Shown: one piece after another, positions 44,131 to 53,802 of the stretch
Layout: each line of letters begins with the position of its first letter
How positions within the stretch are numbered: position 1 is the first letter of the stretch
Source of the DNA: an uncultured Alphaproteobacteria bacterium
GTDB lineage: Bacteria; Pseudomonadota; Alphaproteobacteria; RF32; CAG-239
Length of the DNA stretch: 64,000 nt
NCBI GenBank assembly: GCA_944391615.1
Contig: CALXUE010000002.1
Coordinates: forward strand, 1-64,000
Direction: 5' to 3'
Notes under the pieces: model-generated
Told to the model about the DNA's origin: nothing
The model's database searches: none
What the model saw: only the letters and a program-made list of their open reading frames with translations
Translations under genes and position numbers: made by a program

Positions 44131-45135
44131 ATGGAAAATATAGTCAAAGAGGCAATTTATAAATTAAACAGCCTCACACCTGTTGTTAAAAATTGTTATG
44201 AGCTAGGAAATGAGCAGCGTATTTTATTGGCAGACAAAAGCTGGGCAATTGGTTTAAAAAACGCACAAACCGCCCCAATTTTTGCCGTTTTGCAAAACCT
44301 GCATCCGTTTAAAGAGCATATAATTGATGCGCCGCAAATGGATATTTCCATGTTAACCACGGCAATAAATAATGCCCAAAAGTTCCGCTCCAAAACAAAG
44401 GAAGATAGTGTAATTATAGCTCCGTCGGAACTCATATCATCATTGAGCAAACTGCCCCAAACATTGCTGTTAGCGGAAGATTTTTGCCAAGATATTTTAG
44501 ATAATTTGGTCAAAGAGAAGCCCATCAGCAGTTCCACCTCAACGGCAGACAGCATTCTAAATCGCTGGGTGATGAAGCATTATCGGCAAATTTGGATATA
44601 TGGAGATACTTTGGTTTCAGGTTTATATGCGGCATATGCTGCTGCGGAAATCAAAAAAAACTATGGCAAATATCCCTTGATTTTATTGTTTCATGACAAT
44701 GACGTCAGAACATTGCCCAATGTAGATATCAATAGTGAACTATTGAAAAAACTCGGAATACCTGTTTTCAGCAAAATAACAGAAGTTGATATTTATGATA
44801 TACCGGAGCATTCGCTTTTCATTACCCCGCAACATCGATTGTTTTACACCCAAACCATCATCGCCGGAAGTGATACTGATATCTACACCATACCGGAACA
44901 GGATGTAATTATCAAGGATGACAATTTGGCAATGTATTATGTTGACAAAGCCATGCAAGAATTATCAAAAGACAAAGGCCACGCCTCATGCCTCAGATTA
45001 TGGCGTCAAGCCAAGCTAAAACATAATTTTGAGAGCAAATTGCATGAAGAAGTATTACGCGAGCTTTCTGAAACGGTTGAACGATTGGTCAAAGAGCACA
45101 AGCCACGTTTGCAAGAGCTCTATCGTCAAATCTGA
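44131..45135 (+). CDS. hypothetical protein, unknown family
   Basis: A 334-residue cytoplasmic protein, not recognised. No signal peptide or TM segments. Residues ~85-230 look like alternating beta-alpha (DSVIIAPSELISSL, QIWIYGDTLVSGLYAAYAAAEI, YPLILLFHDND, HSLFITPQHRLF), so a Rossmann-like or flavodoxin-like fold is possible; the last ~70 residues are helical and charged. There is no ribosome site before the ATG, but a good promoter and inverted repeat precede it and a strong terminator follows, so it is a regulated single-gene unit. It sits with pagP inside the otherwise conserved pyrG-kdsA order. Confidence 0.65.
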   Translation: MENIVKEAIYKLNSLTPVVKNCYELGNEQRILLADKSWAIGLKNAQTAPIFAVLQNLHPFKEHIIDAPQMDISMLTTAINNAQKFRSKTKEDSVIIAPSELISSLSKLPQTLLLAEDFCQDILDNLVKEKPISSSTSTADSILNRWVMKHYRQIWIYGDTLVSGLYAAYAAAEIKKNYGKYPLILLFHDNDVRTLPNVDINSELLKKLGIPVFSKITEVDIYDIPEHSLFITPQHRLFYTQTIIAGSDTDIYTIPEQDVIIKDDNLAMYYVDKAMQELSKDKGHASCLRLWRQAKLKHNFESKLHEEVLRELSETVERLVKEHKPRLQELYRQI

Positions 45136-45155
45136 TTGATAACAGAAAAAACAAA

Positions 45156-45188
45156 AACTCTTTAGGATAAGCCTAAAGAGTTTTTTTT
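45156..45188 (+). terminator. intrinsic terminator
   Basis: AACTCTTTAGG (45156-45166) pairs with CCTAAAGAGTT (45172-45182) around a 5-base loop, then a run of T to 45188. Confidence 0.88.
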
Positions 45189-45210
45189 GTGGTTAGAAAG
45201 ATGAGTTTAC

Positions 45211-45238
45211 TTGAGAAAATAAAAAAATATGCTATAAC
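45211..45238 (+). promoter_or_regulatory. sigma-70 promoter for kdsA
   Basis: TTGAGA (45211-45216), 16 bases, TATAAC (45233-45238), 37 bases before the kdsA ATG. Confidence 0.55.
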
Positions 45239-45275
45239 TAAAAACAACTAAAACCAAGAAAAGGACTCAAATCTC

Positions 45276-46127
45276 ATGGAACAAAGAACAATAAAAATAG
45301 GCAATTTTGAAATAGGCAATAAACTTCCGCTGGCATTACTTGCGGGCCCATGCCAAATAGAAAGCCGCCAACACGCCATAGATATGGCCGGCGCCTTGAT
45401 AGAGATAACCAAAGATTTAGGCATAAATTATGTTTTTAAGGCCTCTTTTGACAAGGCAAATCGCTCATCACTGAACACGCCGAGAGGAGTTGGCTTAGAA
45501 GAAGGACTAAGAACATTTGATGAAATAAAGAAGTTGTATAATAATGTTCCGATAGTCACGGATATTCATGAAAGAGAGCAATGTGCAATAGTTGCCCCCC
45601 ATGTAGACATTTTGCAAATACCGGCTTTTTTGTGCCGTCAAACAGATTTAGTGGTTGCTGCAGCAAAGACAGGTAAAGTTGTAAATATCAAAAAAGGTCA
45701 GTTTTTAGCACCATGGGACATGAAAAACATTGTTAAAAAAGTTGAAGATTCCGGCAATAATAATGTTTGCGTAACCGAAAGAGGGGCTTCATTTGGCTAT
45801 AATACGTTGGTCACAGATTTCAGAGGATTGCCGCGTATGGCCAAAGACACGGGGTGCCCCGTAATATTTGATGCGACACATTCTGTGCAAATGCCGGGTG
45901 GACAAGGCACGACATCGGGCGGTCAAAGAGAATATGCGCCGGTTTTGGCAAGAGCGGCCGTTGCCGTAGGTGTTGCCGCCGTATTTATTGAAACACATGA
46001 CAATCCGGACAAAGCCTTATCCGATGGTCCCAATATGATACCATTGCATCAAATGAAAGAGGTGTTAAGTGAGCTTATGAGTTATGACAAACTCACCAAG
46101 TCAATTGTAAAAGATTATTTGAAATAA
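45276..46127 (+). CDS. kdsA: 3-deoxy-8-phosphooctulonate synthase
   Basis: Condenses phosphoenolpyruvate and arabinose 5-phosphate to KDO 8-phosphate, for the LPS inner core. The 283-residue TIM barrel shows [67 protein letters not shown] and [12 protein letters not shown], all KdsA signatures. Cys in the AGPCQIE segment hints at the metal-dependent class, but this is not certain. SD is AAGGA. It is followed 9 bases later by recO, with which it is likely co-transcribed. Confidence 0.95.
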   Translation: MEQRTIKIGNFEIGNKLPLALLAGPCQIESRQHAIDMAGALIEITKDLGINYVFKASFDKANRSSLNTPRGVGLEEGLRTFDEIKKLYNNVPIVTDIHEREQCAIVAPHVDILQIPAFLCRQTDLVVAAAKTGKVVNIKKGQFLAPWDMKNIVKKVEDSGNNNVCVTERGASFGYNTLVTDFRGLPRMAKDTGCPVIFDATHSVQMPGGQGTTSGGQREYAPVLARAAVAVGVAAVFIETHDNPDKALSDGPNMIPLHQMKEVLSELMSYDKLTKSIVKDYLK

Positions 46128-46136
46128 GAAAAGGTT

Positions 46137-46859
46137 ATGCAATTTTCAGATATCGGATATATCATCAAAGCCCAGCCGCATGCAGAAAGTTCCGTGATAT
46201 TGACAGTTTTAACCAGCCAAAACGGAAAGCTGACGGGCTATGTCAAAAACGGCCTTAGCAAAAAAAGGTTAGGAATATATCAGATAGGAAATTCGGTTAA
46301 CATAAATGCCTATAGCCGGCTTGAAGAAAGTATGTATAGTTTGCATATAGACTTGTTGCAGTCAAATGTCGTGGCCTTTTTAGGTGATGAAAAAAGACTA
46401 AGCAGCCTAAGTTCACTATGCGAGTTGTGTAACATCTGCATACCGGAAAAAGACAATATAGAAGGTTTTTATAATAAGGTAGACGATTTTTTTAAACATA
46501 TACATGAAGATAACTGGCTAGCATATTATTCTTATTTTGAATTTTACCTTCTTGATTATTTGGGAATAGGGCTCGATTTGTCGGAATGTGCCGCCACGGG
46601 AGCAAAAAATAACCTAAAATACGTTTCACCCAAATCAGGAAAAGCCATATCGGAGGAGGCAGGAAAACCTTATGCATCAAGATTGTTTGCGTATCCGCAA
46701 TACATCGTGCAGCATAATGTACATCCCAAGATGCAGGAAATAAATGAAACTTTGCAAATGACGGAGTTTTTCCTCAACAAAAACTTTTTTCAATTGCACG
46801 GCTTGAAATTTCCTGAAAATCGTGCTAGTTTGCGAAACAAAATACTTAATTTAAGATAG
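46137..46859 (+). CDS. recO: DNA repair protein RecO
   Basis: RecO loads RecA on SSB-coated DNA with RecR. The 240 residues begin with an OB fold ([30 protein letters not shown] start, then [14 protein letters not shown]) and continue as a helical domain. The zinc-finger Cys set of some RecO proteins is reduced here to [25 protein letters not shown], the pattern seen in alphaproteobacteria. SD is AAGGTT. It lies between kdsA and parC, 14 bases before the latter. Confidence 0.9.
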   Translation: MQFSDIGYIIKAQPHAESSVILTVLTSQNGKLTGYVKNGLSKKRLGIYQIGNSVNINAYSRLEESMYSLHIDLLQSNVVAFLGDEKRLSSLSSLCELCNICIPEKDNIEGFYNKVDDFFKHIHEDNWLAYYSYFEFYLLDYLGIGLDLSECAATGAKNNLKYVSPKSGKAISEEAGKPYASRLFAYPQYIVQHNVHPKMQEINETLQMTEFFLNKNFFQLHGLKFPENRASLRNKILNLR

Positions 46860-46873
46860 AAAACGGAATAAAA

Positions 46874-49108
46874 ATGTCAGAAGAAGCAAGCGAAAAAGAA
46901 GAAAAAATAAAAAATGTTCATCTTGCCGAGGAATTGAGCAGCAGGTATCTATCCTATGCGATGTCCACCATTGTGTCACGTTCCTTACCGGATGTCCGAG
47001 ACGGTTTAAAACCGGTGCATCGTCGTTTGCTTTTTGCAATGAGACAGTTGCATTTAGACCCAAAATCAGGGTTCAAAAAATGCGCCCGCGTGGTTGGTGA
47101 TGTTATCGGTAAATATCACCCGCATGGAGATAGTGCCGTATATGGAGCCATGGTCCGCTTGGCTCAAGATTTTTCCGTCAGATATCCTTTAGTAGACGGG
47201 CAGGGCAACTTTGGCAATATAGACGGAGACGGAGCCGCCGCCATGCGTTATACCGAAGCAAGATTAACAGAGTTTGCCATGGCTTTGATGGAAGGGTTGA
47301 ATGAAAACGCTGTTGATTTTATGGAAACCTATGATGGAGAAGAATCAGAGCCGGTTGTAATGCCGTCCATGGTGCCGAATTTGCTGTGCAATGGTTCATC
47401 AGGCATTGCCGTCGGTATGGCCACAAATATTCCGCCGCATAATTTAAGCGAAGTTTGTGATGCTTTGCTATATTTGATAGAAAAACCCGAATGTGAAATT
47501 GAACCATTAGTCCAAAGGATAAAAGGTCCGGATTTTCCAACCGGCGGTGTTATTGTTGACAAGTTTGAAACCATTCTGAACAATTATAAGCAAGGAAGGG
47601 GCTTTTTCCGTATTCGTGCCAAATGGGAAAAAGAAGATTTGGGTCATGGGCAATACCAAATTGTGGTTAAGGAAATTCCATATCAGGTTATCAAATCAAA
47701 ACTAATAGAAAAAATAGCCGAACTTTTAGTTGATAAAAAATTGCCCTTATTGGCAGATGTAAGAGATGAATCTGCCCAAGATGTCAGAATTGTTTTGGAA
47801 CCCAAAAATCGCACGGTTGATGCCAATTTGCTTATGGAGCATTTGTTCCGCCAAACTGATTTGGAAACACGTTTCAGTATGAATATGAATGTTCTTGATT
47901 CTGAAGGTGTTCCACACGTGATGGATATCAAAACAGTTTTAAGAGAATTTTTAGATCATCGCCATATTGTATTGCAAAGAAGAGTAAAATATCGTTTAGA
48001 TAAGATTTTGGCACGATTAGAGATTTTGTCCGGATACTTGATAGCATATTTAAATTTGGATGAAATCATAAGAATCATCAGAGAAGAAGATGATGCCAAA
48101 AGCTGTATGATGCAAAAGTTTAATTTGACTGATAATCAGGCCGAAGCCATATTAAACATGAAATTGCGGTCGTTAAGAAAACTAGAAGAAAGCGAAATCA
48201 AACAAGAATATGAAGATTTGAGCGCCGAAAAAGAAGAACTTGAAGGTTTGATAAACGATGAAGGCAAACGTTGGGCTGCCATTGCGGAAGAAATCAAACA
48301 AATCAAAGAAAAGTTTGGTAAAAAGACCGCATTAGGCAAAAGGAGAACAGAATTTGCCGAAGAACCGGAAAACATAGAAGTTCCGATAGAAGCCATAATA
48401 GAAAAAGAACCAATCACCATAATTTTATCCCAAAAGGGCTGGATACGTTGCCTAAAAGGCTATGCAGACTTAAATGAGGAGTTTAAGTTTAAGGATGATG
48501 ATGCTTTGCAAATAGCCATTCATGCCCAAACGACCGATAAAATCATAATATTTGATACAGCGGGCAAATTTTATACCATACCGGCCAACGATATTCCGAG
48601 CGGGCGAGGCTTTGGCCAACCATTGAGATTAATGATAGATTTGGGAATATCAGATTCGGTAAGCTCGATGTTTGTGTTCAAACCGGGGGCAAGTTATGTG
48701 ATAGCATCCAACATGGGCCGCGGATTTGTGGTAGATGAAAACCATATTTTGGCGCAAACCAAAAACGGGCGCAAGATAATGAACTTGTCGGAAGAAGAAC
48801 GTTCGGTTTTGTGCCGAGAAATAACCGGAGATATGGTAGGAATTATAGGAGAAAACCGTAAATTATTGATATTTAAGGTAGAAGAGATTCCGACCATGGC
48901 CAGAGGCCGCGGCGTAACATTGCAAAAATACAAAGACGGACAAATGTCTGATATGCAAATATTTAAGGAATCAGAGGGCTTTACCTATACGCGGGCCGGA
49001 GGCACCAAGACCGAAACGGATTTACTAACCTGGCTAGGCCATAGAGGGCAGGTCGGCAAGTTGGCTCCGTTTGGTTTTCCAAAGAGTAATAAGTTTTTGA
49101 AAGAATAG
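46874..49108 (+). CDS. parC: DNA topoisomerase IV subunit A
   Basis: Decatenates daughter chromosomes together with ParE. The 744 residues start with a variable acidic stretch, then [36 protein letters not shown], and the quinolone-sensitive region [16 protein letters not shown] (Ser87, wild-type Ser). The active-site Tyr126 lies in [10 protein letters not shown]. The C-terminal beta-pinwheel is short, and the GyrA box is not seen, which together with 744 residues and the recO neighbour favours ParC over GyrA. parE is not in the window. The next small gene begins 5 bases after the stop. Confidence 0.93.
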   Translation: MSEEASEKEEKIKNVHLAEELSSRYLSYAMSTIVSRSLPDVRDGLKPVHRRLLFAMRQLHLDPKSGFKKCARVVGDVIGKYHPHGDSAVYGAMVRLAQDFSVRYPLVDGQGNFGNIDGDGAAAMRYTEARLTEFAMALMEGLNENAVDFMETYDGEESEPVVMPSMVPNLLCNGSSGIAVGMATNIPPHNLSEVCDALLYLIEKPECEIEPLVQRIKGPDFPTGGVIVDKFETILNNYKQGRGFFRIRAKWEKEDLGHGQYQIVVKEIPYQVIKSKLIEKIAELLVDKKLPLLADVRDESAQDVRIVLEPKNRTVDANLLMEHLFRQTDLETRFSMNMNVLDSEGVPHVMDIKTVLREFLDHRHIVLQRRVKYRLDKILARLEILSGYLIAYLNLDEIIRIIREEDDAKSCMMQKFNLTDNQAEAILNMKLRSLRKLEESEIKQEYEDLSAEKEELEGLINDEGKRWAAIAEEIKQIKEKFGKKTALGKRRTEFAEEPENIEVPIEAIIEKEPITIILSQKGWIRCLKGYADLNEEFKFKDDDALQIAIHAQTTDKIIIFDTAGKFYTIPANDIPSGRGFGQPLRLMIDLGISDSVSSMFVFKPGASYVIASNMGRGFVVDENHILAQTKNGRKIMNLSEEERSVLCREITGDMVGIIGENRKLLIFKVEEIPTMARGRGVTLQKYKDGQMSDMQIFKESEGFTYTRAGGTKTETDLLTWLGHRGQVGKLAPFGFPKSNKFLKE

Positions 49109-49113
49109 TATAA

Positions 49114-49293
49114 GTGGAAGAAATATTGTTTGAATATGTCAGACAAGGAGCCTATGTCAAAGTAACGGCAATTGAGCCCAAAACGATGATAGAGGCCAGT
49201 GTTGTTGTGCCGGCAAATTTGACGCAAGAACAAATGCAAATTCAAGCATTACGCCGATTAAAATACGTCATGGAAAAACAAAGCCAAAAATAG
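49114..49293 (+). CDS. small conserved protein (DUF6898-like), 59 residues
   Basis: A short gene with GTG start at 49114, five bases after the parC stop, reading VEEILFEYVRQGAYVKVTAI and on to a TAG at 49291-49293. Short proteins starting EEILFEYVRQG(A/S)YVKVTAID and ending in an ALRKLxYVL-type helix occur next to parC in many alphaproteobacteria; the C-terminal IQALRRLKYVMEK fits. The family is thought to be small and cytoplasmic with unknown role. SD is not clear; translational coupling to parC is likely. It is easily missed because of its length and GTG start. Confidence 0.75.
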   Translation: MEEILFEYVRQGAYVKVTAIEPKTMIEASVVVPANLTQEQMQIQALRRLKYVMEKQSQK

Positions 49294-49357
49294 AATAAAT
49301 AATTGTTAAGAGTTAGTTAAAATCACTTTAAATCTTGCAAAAAAAACGCTAAGATAG

Positions 49358-49391
49358 CCCCCAAAAAGGGAATTTTTTGGGGAAATAGGGG
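49358..49391 (+). promoter_or_regulatory. G/C-A/T hairpin next to the ribosome site of the coiled-coil gene
   Basis: CCCCAAAAA (49359-49367) pairs with TTTTTGGGG (49374-49382). The same C run could instead pair with the ribosome site AGGGGA (49387-49392). This might control translation of the gene at 49398, or be chance in a low-complexity leader. Confidence 0.35.
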
Positions 49392-49397
49392 ATATCC

Positions 49398-52300
49398 ATG
49401 TCAGATCAAGAAGAAAACCAAACTTCAATGGAAGAAGAATTAGCCGAGCAAACATCATGGCTAACCAAAAACTTGTATAAATTTATGATTTGGACAAGCA
49501 TCATTTGGTTTGGTGTCATATTATTTTACATCACGCAGTTTTTTGGCTGGTCAAATTTATTTTTGATGATGCCGGATGAGTTTGGCGGATTTTTAGCCGG
49601 AGTAACCTTACCATTAGCCATATTGTGGGTTGTTGTAGCCTATATTGACAGAGGCACAAGCTTCAAAAATGAGGCCAAGCTATTAAGAGCCTACATGAAC
49701 CAACTCGTATATCCGGAAGAAGGGGGAGCACAAACCGCCAAAGCCATAGCTGACGGCATACGCTCACAAGTTATAGATTTGCAAAACGCCACCAAAACAG
49801 CCATGGGACAATCAGATGACATCAAAAAAGCCTTGGAAGAAAGAATAGCCGACTTTTCAAAATTGGTTTCGGTGTTAGATAAATATTCATCACAAAGCAT
49901 ACAGGAGTTATCCGGCACAATCAAACAATTGTCGCATACATTTGATGATATGAACCAAAAAGCAATAAGTAACGGAGCACAATTTAAGGAAATTGCAGAT
50001 AACATCAACAATTTGTTTGGAAGTTTGAACAATGCCTCCAATAATTTTATGACCAATATCTTGCCCAATATAAATGAGATAAGATACTCTGCAGAGCTGC
50101 TTGAAAAAGTCTCGAAAGAGAGCAATGACAAATTAATCTCCGCCAATGAGACAATTTTGGATATGACAGAAAAATCCCAAGACAACATAGAAAAAGCGGC
50201 AGAGATATTGCAGTCTCAGGCCTTAAAGATAGAAAACATTTCGCAAAAAGCCATCAAAGACTGTGACAATTTACGCGGCAATATTGATAGCAGCATAAGT
50301 GAAATTGCCGATGTTATGCAAAAGCAAAACGAAACCATGCAGGGGTATATTGCAAATTTGAGTAACAATGCGGATAGCCTGAGCGTAAAATTCGGAGTCC
50401 AAAGTGATGTTGTGAAGGAAGAGATAGAAAAGATCATATCCAGAGCCAGTGTTGCCGAAGAAAGCATACAGATTCAAGTCAGAGCCTTAAGTTCCGTGGC
50501 AGAAGATATAAGCGGCACGATGCAGAATATTGAAAGCAAGATAAAAGAACATTCAGATAATTTGCAAAAGACATCAGAATTAGCGGTATCAAACACCAAC
50601 ACAGTAATAGACACCTTGCAAAAAGGCGCCGCGACTGTAGCCGAAAATGCCGACAAATCCATATTAAATATTAGCGCGGTAACCGACACCATAAATCAAT
50701 CAGAAGACAAGTTGCAAGAAACGAGCAAAGAAGCCATAACCAATATTCGCAAAATTTCACAAGAAATAAGCGATAAAAATGAGCTAATCAAGGCCCAAAG
50801 CAACAATGTAGTTAATTTGTTTGATAATATTTCCGCCATGATGAAGAAAAATTCGGATGGTTTGTCCGAAACATCTTCAATAATAGTAGCGCAAAGCAAG
50901 GTGAGTGAAAACGCCTTAGCGCAGCAACAAAGACAAATCAAGACATTAACGACAAACATAGAAGAAATTAAAAGTGAGTTAAAGAGAGAGATTGATGAAT
51001 TGAGCCGAGCATCAGCCATGATGAATGAAGATGCACAGAATTCGGTCAACAGTATAAAAGACAATATGGAACAAGCGCTTGCCGCATCCGAAACGATGGT
51101 CAATAAAACAAATGTTATCAGCCAAAAGTTAAAAGAACAAACCGCAGAATATGTAGCCGAAACTGATTTAGCCTTTGATAAAATGAATAAGATATCGCAA
51201 ATAATGGAAGATCACTATCAAAAGGTAGATGGATTAAATGACAACATCATAGGCAAGACCCAAAACATATCACAAATGATAACACAACAGACGGAAATTA
51301 TCGGCAAATCGACCGAAAAGACCGAGCAAACGCACAAAGAATTGTTAAGCGCGTTCACCAACCAGAGCAATCTGTTAAGCAATATGGCTGAAACCACGAT
51401 TGGATATGTGGCAGATGTTATTAAAGCTTTTGATGAAAAAGCCGAGAGTGTCAATATATTATTCAAGCATCAAGAAAGTGAATTTAATAATATATGTGAA
51501 AAGATAAGTGAAAACACCAACAACATCGGAGCCGCACTGAAGAAACAAATCTCCGTCATAGAGCAGTCTGCAGACAGAGTCTTTTCAAGATTAGCCATTT
51601 TGGAAGAAGATGCCGGCAAACGCTCAGATTTAATAAACAACAATGTTGCACAGTCTATTGACAAATTGTTTGAAATAAACAAAGCCGTTGAAGAACAAAA
51701 TGCGGAAGTCAACCGAGTTATCGGCACTTTGCAAGACAAAATGCAAAGCATCACGCAAATCTTCCAAAACCGCATGAAAGATTTCATAACCGCCTTTGAA
51801 GGAGTAAAAGACGGTGCAGATAATGCATCTGCGGGAATTATGGACAATTGCCGCCGTTTACAATCAGCAAATGATAGCTTGGTAGCAGGCAGCAACAATG
51901 CGGTGACACTCATTTCCGGACATGTTAAAGCTCTGGACGATGCATTAGTCAAGACCCAAGCGCAAAGTGACAGCATCAAAGAGAGCTTAACCCAACAAAG
52001 TGAGAATTTAACCGATATAGTTAATGTTGTATCAACCCAAACGCGCTTGAGCGAGGCATCGTTGGCACAGCAATATAAATACCTGTCAGACATATCGACA
52101 GGAGTTGCCGAAAAACTGAACGAAGTCAATGAGATGCTTAAGAGCAACGGAGCCAACATAAGTGAGACAGGCTCAAAAGTAGCCATCGAGATAGACTCAC
52201 TAGGCGACAAGCTTTTAAAAATCAGTGATGACGTTAATAAAGCCGCCAAAAATTCGGTTAAGAACATTGAGCAGGTAAATATGTCACTCAATCAAAGTAT

Positions 52301-53348
52301 AGAGGACTTAAATACAGCTGTTCAAACCTCTAACGAAAAAGTTGGCACAGTTATCAAAGATTATGAAAAATACATTTCAGGCTTTAATACAGTAACGGCG
52401 GAGGCAAGTACGGGTGTTGTCGAGATTAACAATTTGATTTCGGAGCAAAACGACAAAATGTTAAATCTGTCGGCAGGAACCAAAGAATTGGTAAATTACT
52501 TTAACACAGTTTTGAATGACGCCTCCATGGCCTTGTCTGAAAGAGCCAACCACGCATATGATAAAGTTAAAGGCTTAGGAGATAGCTTAAAGAAATTAAG
52601 CTTGCAGATAGAAGAAACCTCTAAACAAAGTTCTGGTAGTTTAGAAAATGCCGGCACAAAGTTGAGAGCATCCATCAGCGAGATTTCCGCCAATGCCGAA
52701 CGCATAGCCAACGACATTCGTTCGTCTGGCGAGGTCTTTTTGAAGCAATCGAACTTGCTGGTTAGCGCGAGCGATAACAGCATAGAAAAGGTTAATCAGG
52801 CATTAGCAGCTTTAAACAACTCTTCACGTGAATTTTCAGCCAAAGGAGAAGATGTTTTGCAAAAATCCAATGGATTTAATGCGCTGTTCAAGAAGCAGCT
52901 TCAGGTTTTGACCGAAACATCTAACAAAGCCGAAAGCAAGATTCAAGATCTTGAAAAACTTTATGAAGGAATAAGAGTTGATGCCTTTTTGAAAAATGCG
53001 TCTTATATAGTAGAAAGATTGGAGTCGGCAGCTGTTGACATCAACCGCATATTTAACCCGAACGCCGAAGAAGAGCTTTGGAAAAAATATTATAATGGGG
53101 ACACCTCGGTATTTGTGAGACACTTGGCCAGAACCATGAGCCGGAGCCAAATTTTGGCAATCAAGAACGAGTTTGAAAAGAACCCAGAGTTCAGAGATAT
53201 TGTAATGAGATATCTAACCGACTTTGAATCTCTGGTAGGTAAGGCTAAAGACAGCGAAAAATCAGGCTTATTGCTATCAGTCATATCGGGTGCCGATGTT
53301 GGAAAACTCTATTATATTTTGGCAAAATCACTGGATAGAATTAACTAA
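49398..53348 (+). CDS. giant coiled-coil membrane protein (TipN/GPR-like architecture)
   Basis: A 1316-residue protein with two TM helices near the N terminus (about 30-50 and 58-82) followed by about 1100 residues of heptad-rich helix with many Gln, Asn, Ser and Glu, resembling methyl-accepting or apolipoprotein-like coils, then a compact C-terminal domain (about 1200-1316, IFNPNAEEELWKKYYNGDTS, RHLARTMSRSQILAIKNEF, GADVGKLYYILAKSLDRIN). The TM-TM-long coil plan matches the polarity proteins TipN of Caulobacter and GPR of Agrobacterium; identity of function is inference. AGGGGA lies before the ATG. Its stop overlaps the next start (TAATG), so the two are coupled. In-frame low-complexity sequence makes repeat-based assembly error possible but no exact repeats were seen. 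Confidence 0.75.
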   Translation: MSDQEENQTSMEEELAEQTSWLTKNLYKFMIWTSIIWFGVILFYITQFFGWSNLFLMMPDEFGGFLAGVTLPLAILWVVVAYIDRGTSFKNEAKLLRAYMNQLVYPEEGGAQTAKAIADGIRSQVIDLQNATKTAMGQSDDIKKALEERIADFSKLVSVLDKYSSQSIQELSGTIKQLSHTFDDMNQKAISNGAQFKEIADNINNLFGSLNNASNNFMTNILPNINEIRYSAELLEKVSKESNDKLISANETILDMTEKSQDNIEKAAEILQSQALKIENISQKAIKDCDNLRGNIDSSISEIADVMQKQNETMQGYIANLSNNADSLSVKFGVQSDVVKEEIEKIISRASVAEESIQIQVRALSSVAEDISGTMQNIESKIKEHSDNLQKTSELAVSNTNTVIDTLQKGAATVAENADKSILNISAVTDTINQSEDKLQETSKEAITNIRKISQEISDKNELIKAQSNNVVNLFDNISAMMKKNSDGLSETSSIIVAQSKVSENALAQQQRQIKTLTTNIEEIKSELKREIDELSRASAMMNEDAQNSVNSIKDNMEQALAASETMVNKTNVISQKLKEQTAEYVAETDLAFDKMNKISQIMEDHYQKVDGLNDNIIGKTQNISQMITQQTEIIGKSTEKTEQTHKELLSAFTNQSNLLSNMAETTIGYVADVIKAFDEKAESVNILFKHQESEFNNICEKISENTNNIGAALKKQISVIEQSADRVFSRLAILEEDAGKRSDLINNNVAQSIDKLFEINKAVEEQNAEVNRVIGTLQDKMQSITQIFQNRMKDFITAFEGVKDGADNASAGIMDNCRRLQSANDSLVAGSNNAVTLISGHVKALDDALVKTQAQSDSIKESLTQQSENLTDIVNVVSTQTRLSEASLAQQYKYLSDISTGVAEKLNEVNEMLKSNGANISETGSKVAIEIDSLGDKLLKISDDVNKAAKNSVKNIEQVNMSLNQSIEDLNTAVQTSNEKVGTVIKDYEKYISGFNTVTAEASTGVVEINNLISEQNDKMLNLSAGTKELVNYFNTVLNDASMALSERANHAYDKVKGLGDSLKKLSLQIEETSKQSSGSLENAGTKLRASISEISANAERIANDIRSSGEVFLKQSNLLVSASDNSIEKVNQALAALNNSSREFSAKGEDVLQKSNGFNALFKKQLQVLTETSNKAESKIQDLEKLYEGIRVDAFLKNASYIVERLESAAVDINRIFNPNAEEELWKKYYNGDTSVFVRHLARTMSRSQILAIKNEFEKNPEFRDIVMRYLTDFESLVGKAKDSEKSGLLLSVISGADVGKLYYILAKSLDRIN

Positions 53349-53800
53349 TGGCATTAAGTGATATCAACACATACGGAGGAGAGGTTTCACGCCTGCTGGA
53401 AAGCATAAGCACTTCAGCAGACAAAATAGCCTACAAGAAAAAAGGCCAAAGAGACGCTTCAAATCCGTATGTGCAAAATCCAGCCTCGGAAACAACATCA
53501 AGCACACCGGAGTTAAGCGGTTGGAACGAAAAGTTTATCGAACCCAAAACATCCGTATCACTTCAAGAATACATAAGCCAACACCCGTTTAAGGATAGTG
53601 CCGCCGAAAAATACAAACATCAGGTTTACCAAACAGAAAAAGAAAGTCAAAATCTTTTAGCTACGAACACGGATTTTTCATGGAGCCGATTAGAATATGC
53701 CGTATCCAGTTATAATCAAGTTCAAGGCATAAACACACCGCCCAAAATTTTAATCAACGTGATGCACGAATATAATCGAGATTTCCGTTTTGAGGTATAA
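53348..53800 (+). CDS. hypothetical protein coupled to the coiled-coil gene
   Basis: A 150-residue soluble protein, not recognised. Its ATG overlaps the stop of the 1316-residue gene by one base, so the two are made together. The N-terminal half is Ser/Thr/Lys-rich and probably disordered (about 20-75); the C-terminal half (about 80-150) is helical with several Tyr (ENYISQHPF-like, YKHQVYQTEKE, EYAVSSYNQVQG). dusB follows after 2 bases. A partner or regulator of the coiled-coil protein is the natural guess from coupling alone. Confidence 0.6.
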   Translation: MALSDINTYGGEVSRLLESISTSADKIAYKKKGQRDASNPYVQNPASETTSSTPELSGWNEKFIEPKTSVSLQEYISQHPFKDSAAEKYKHQVYQTEKESQNLLATNTDFSWSRLEYAVSSYNQVQGINTPPKILINVMHEYNRDFRFEV

Positions 53801-53802
53801 GA

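Noticed and set aside
50000..52800. Chemoreceptor identity for the 1316-residue coiled coil
   Set aside because: No methyl-accepting signalling-tip sequence was seen, and the C-terminal globular domain is not of that family.
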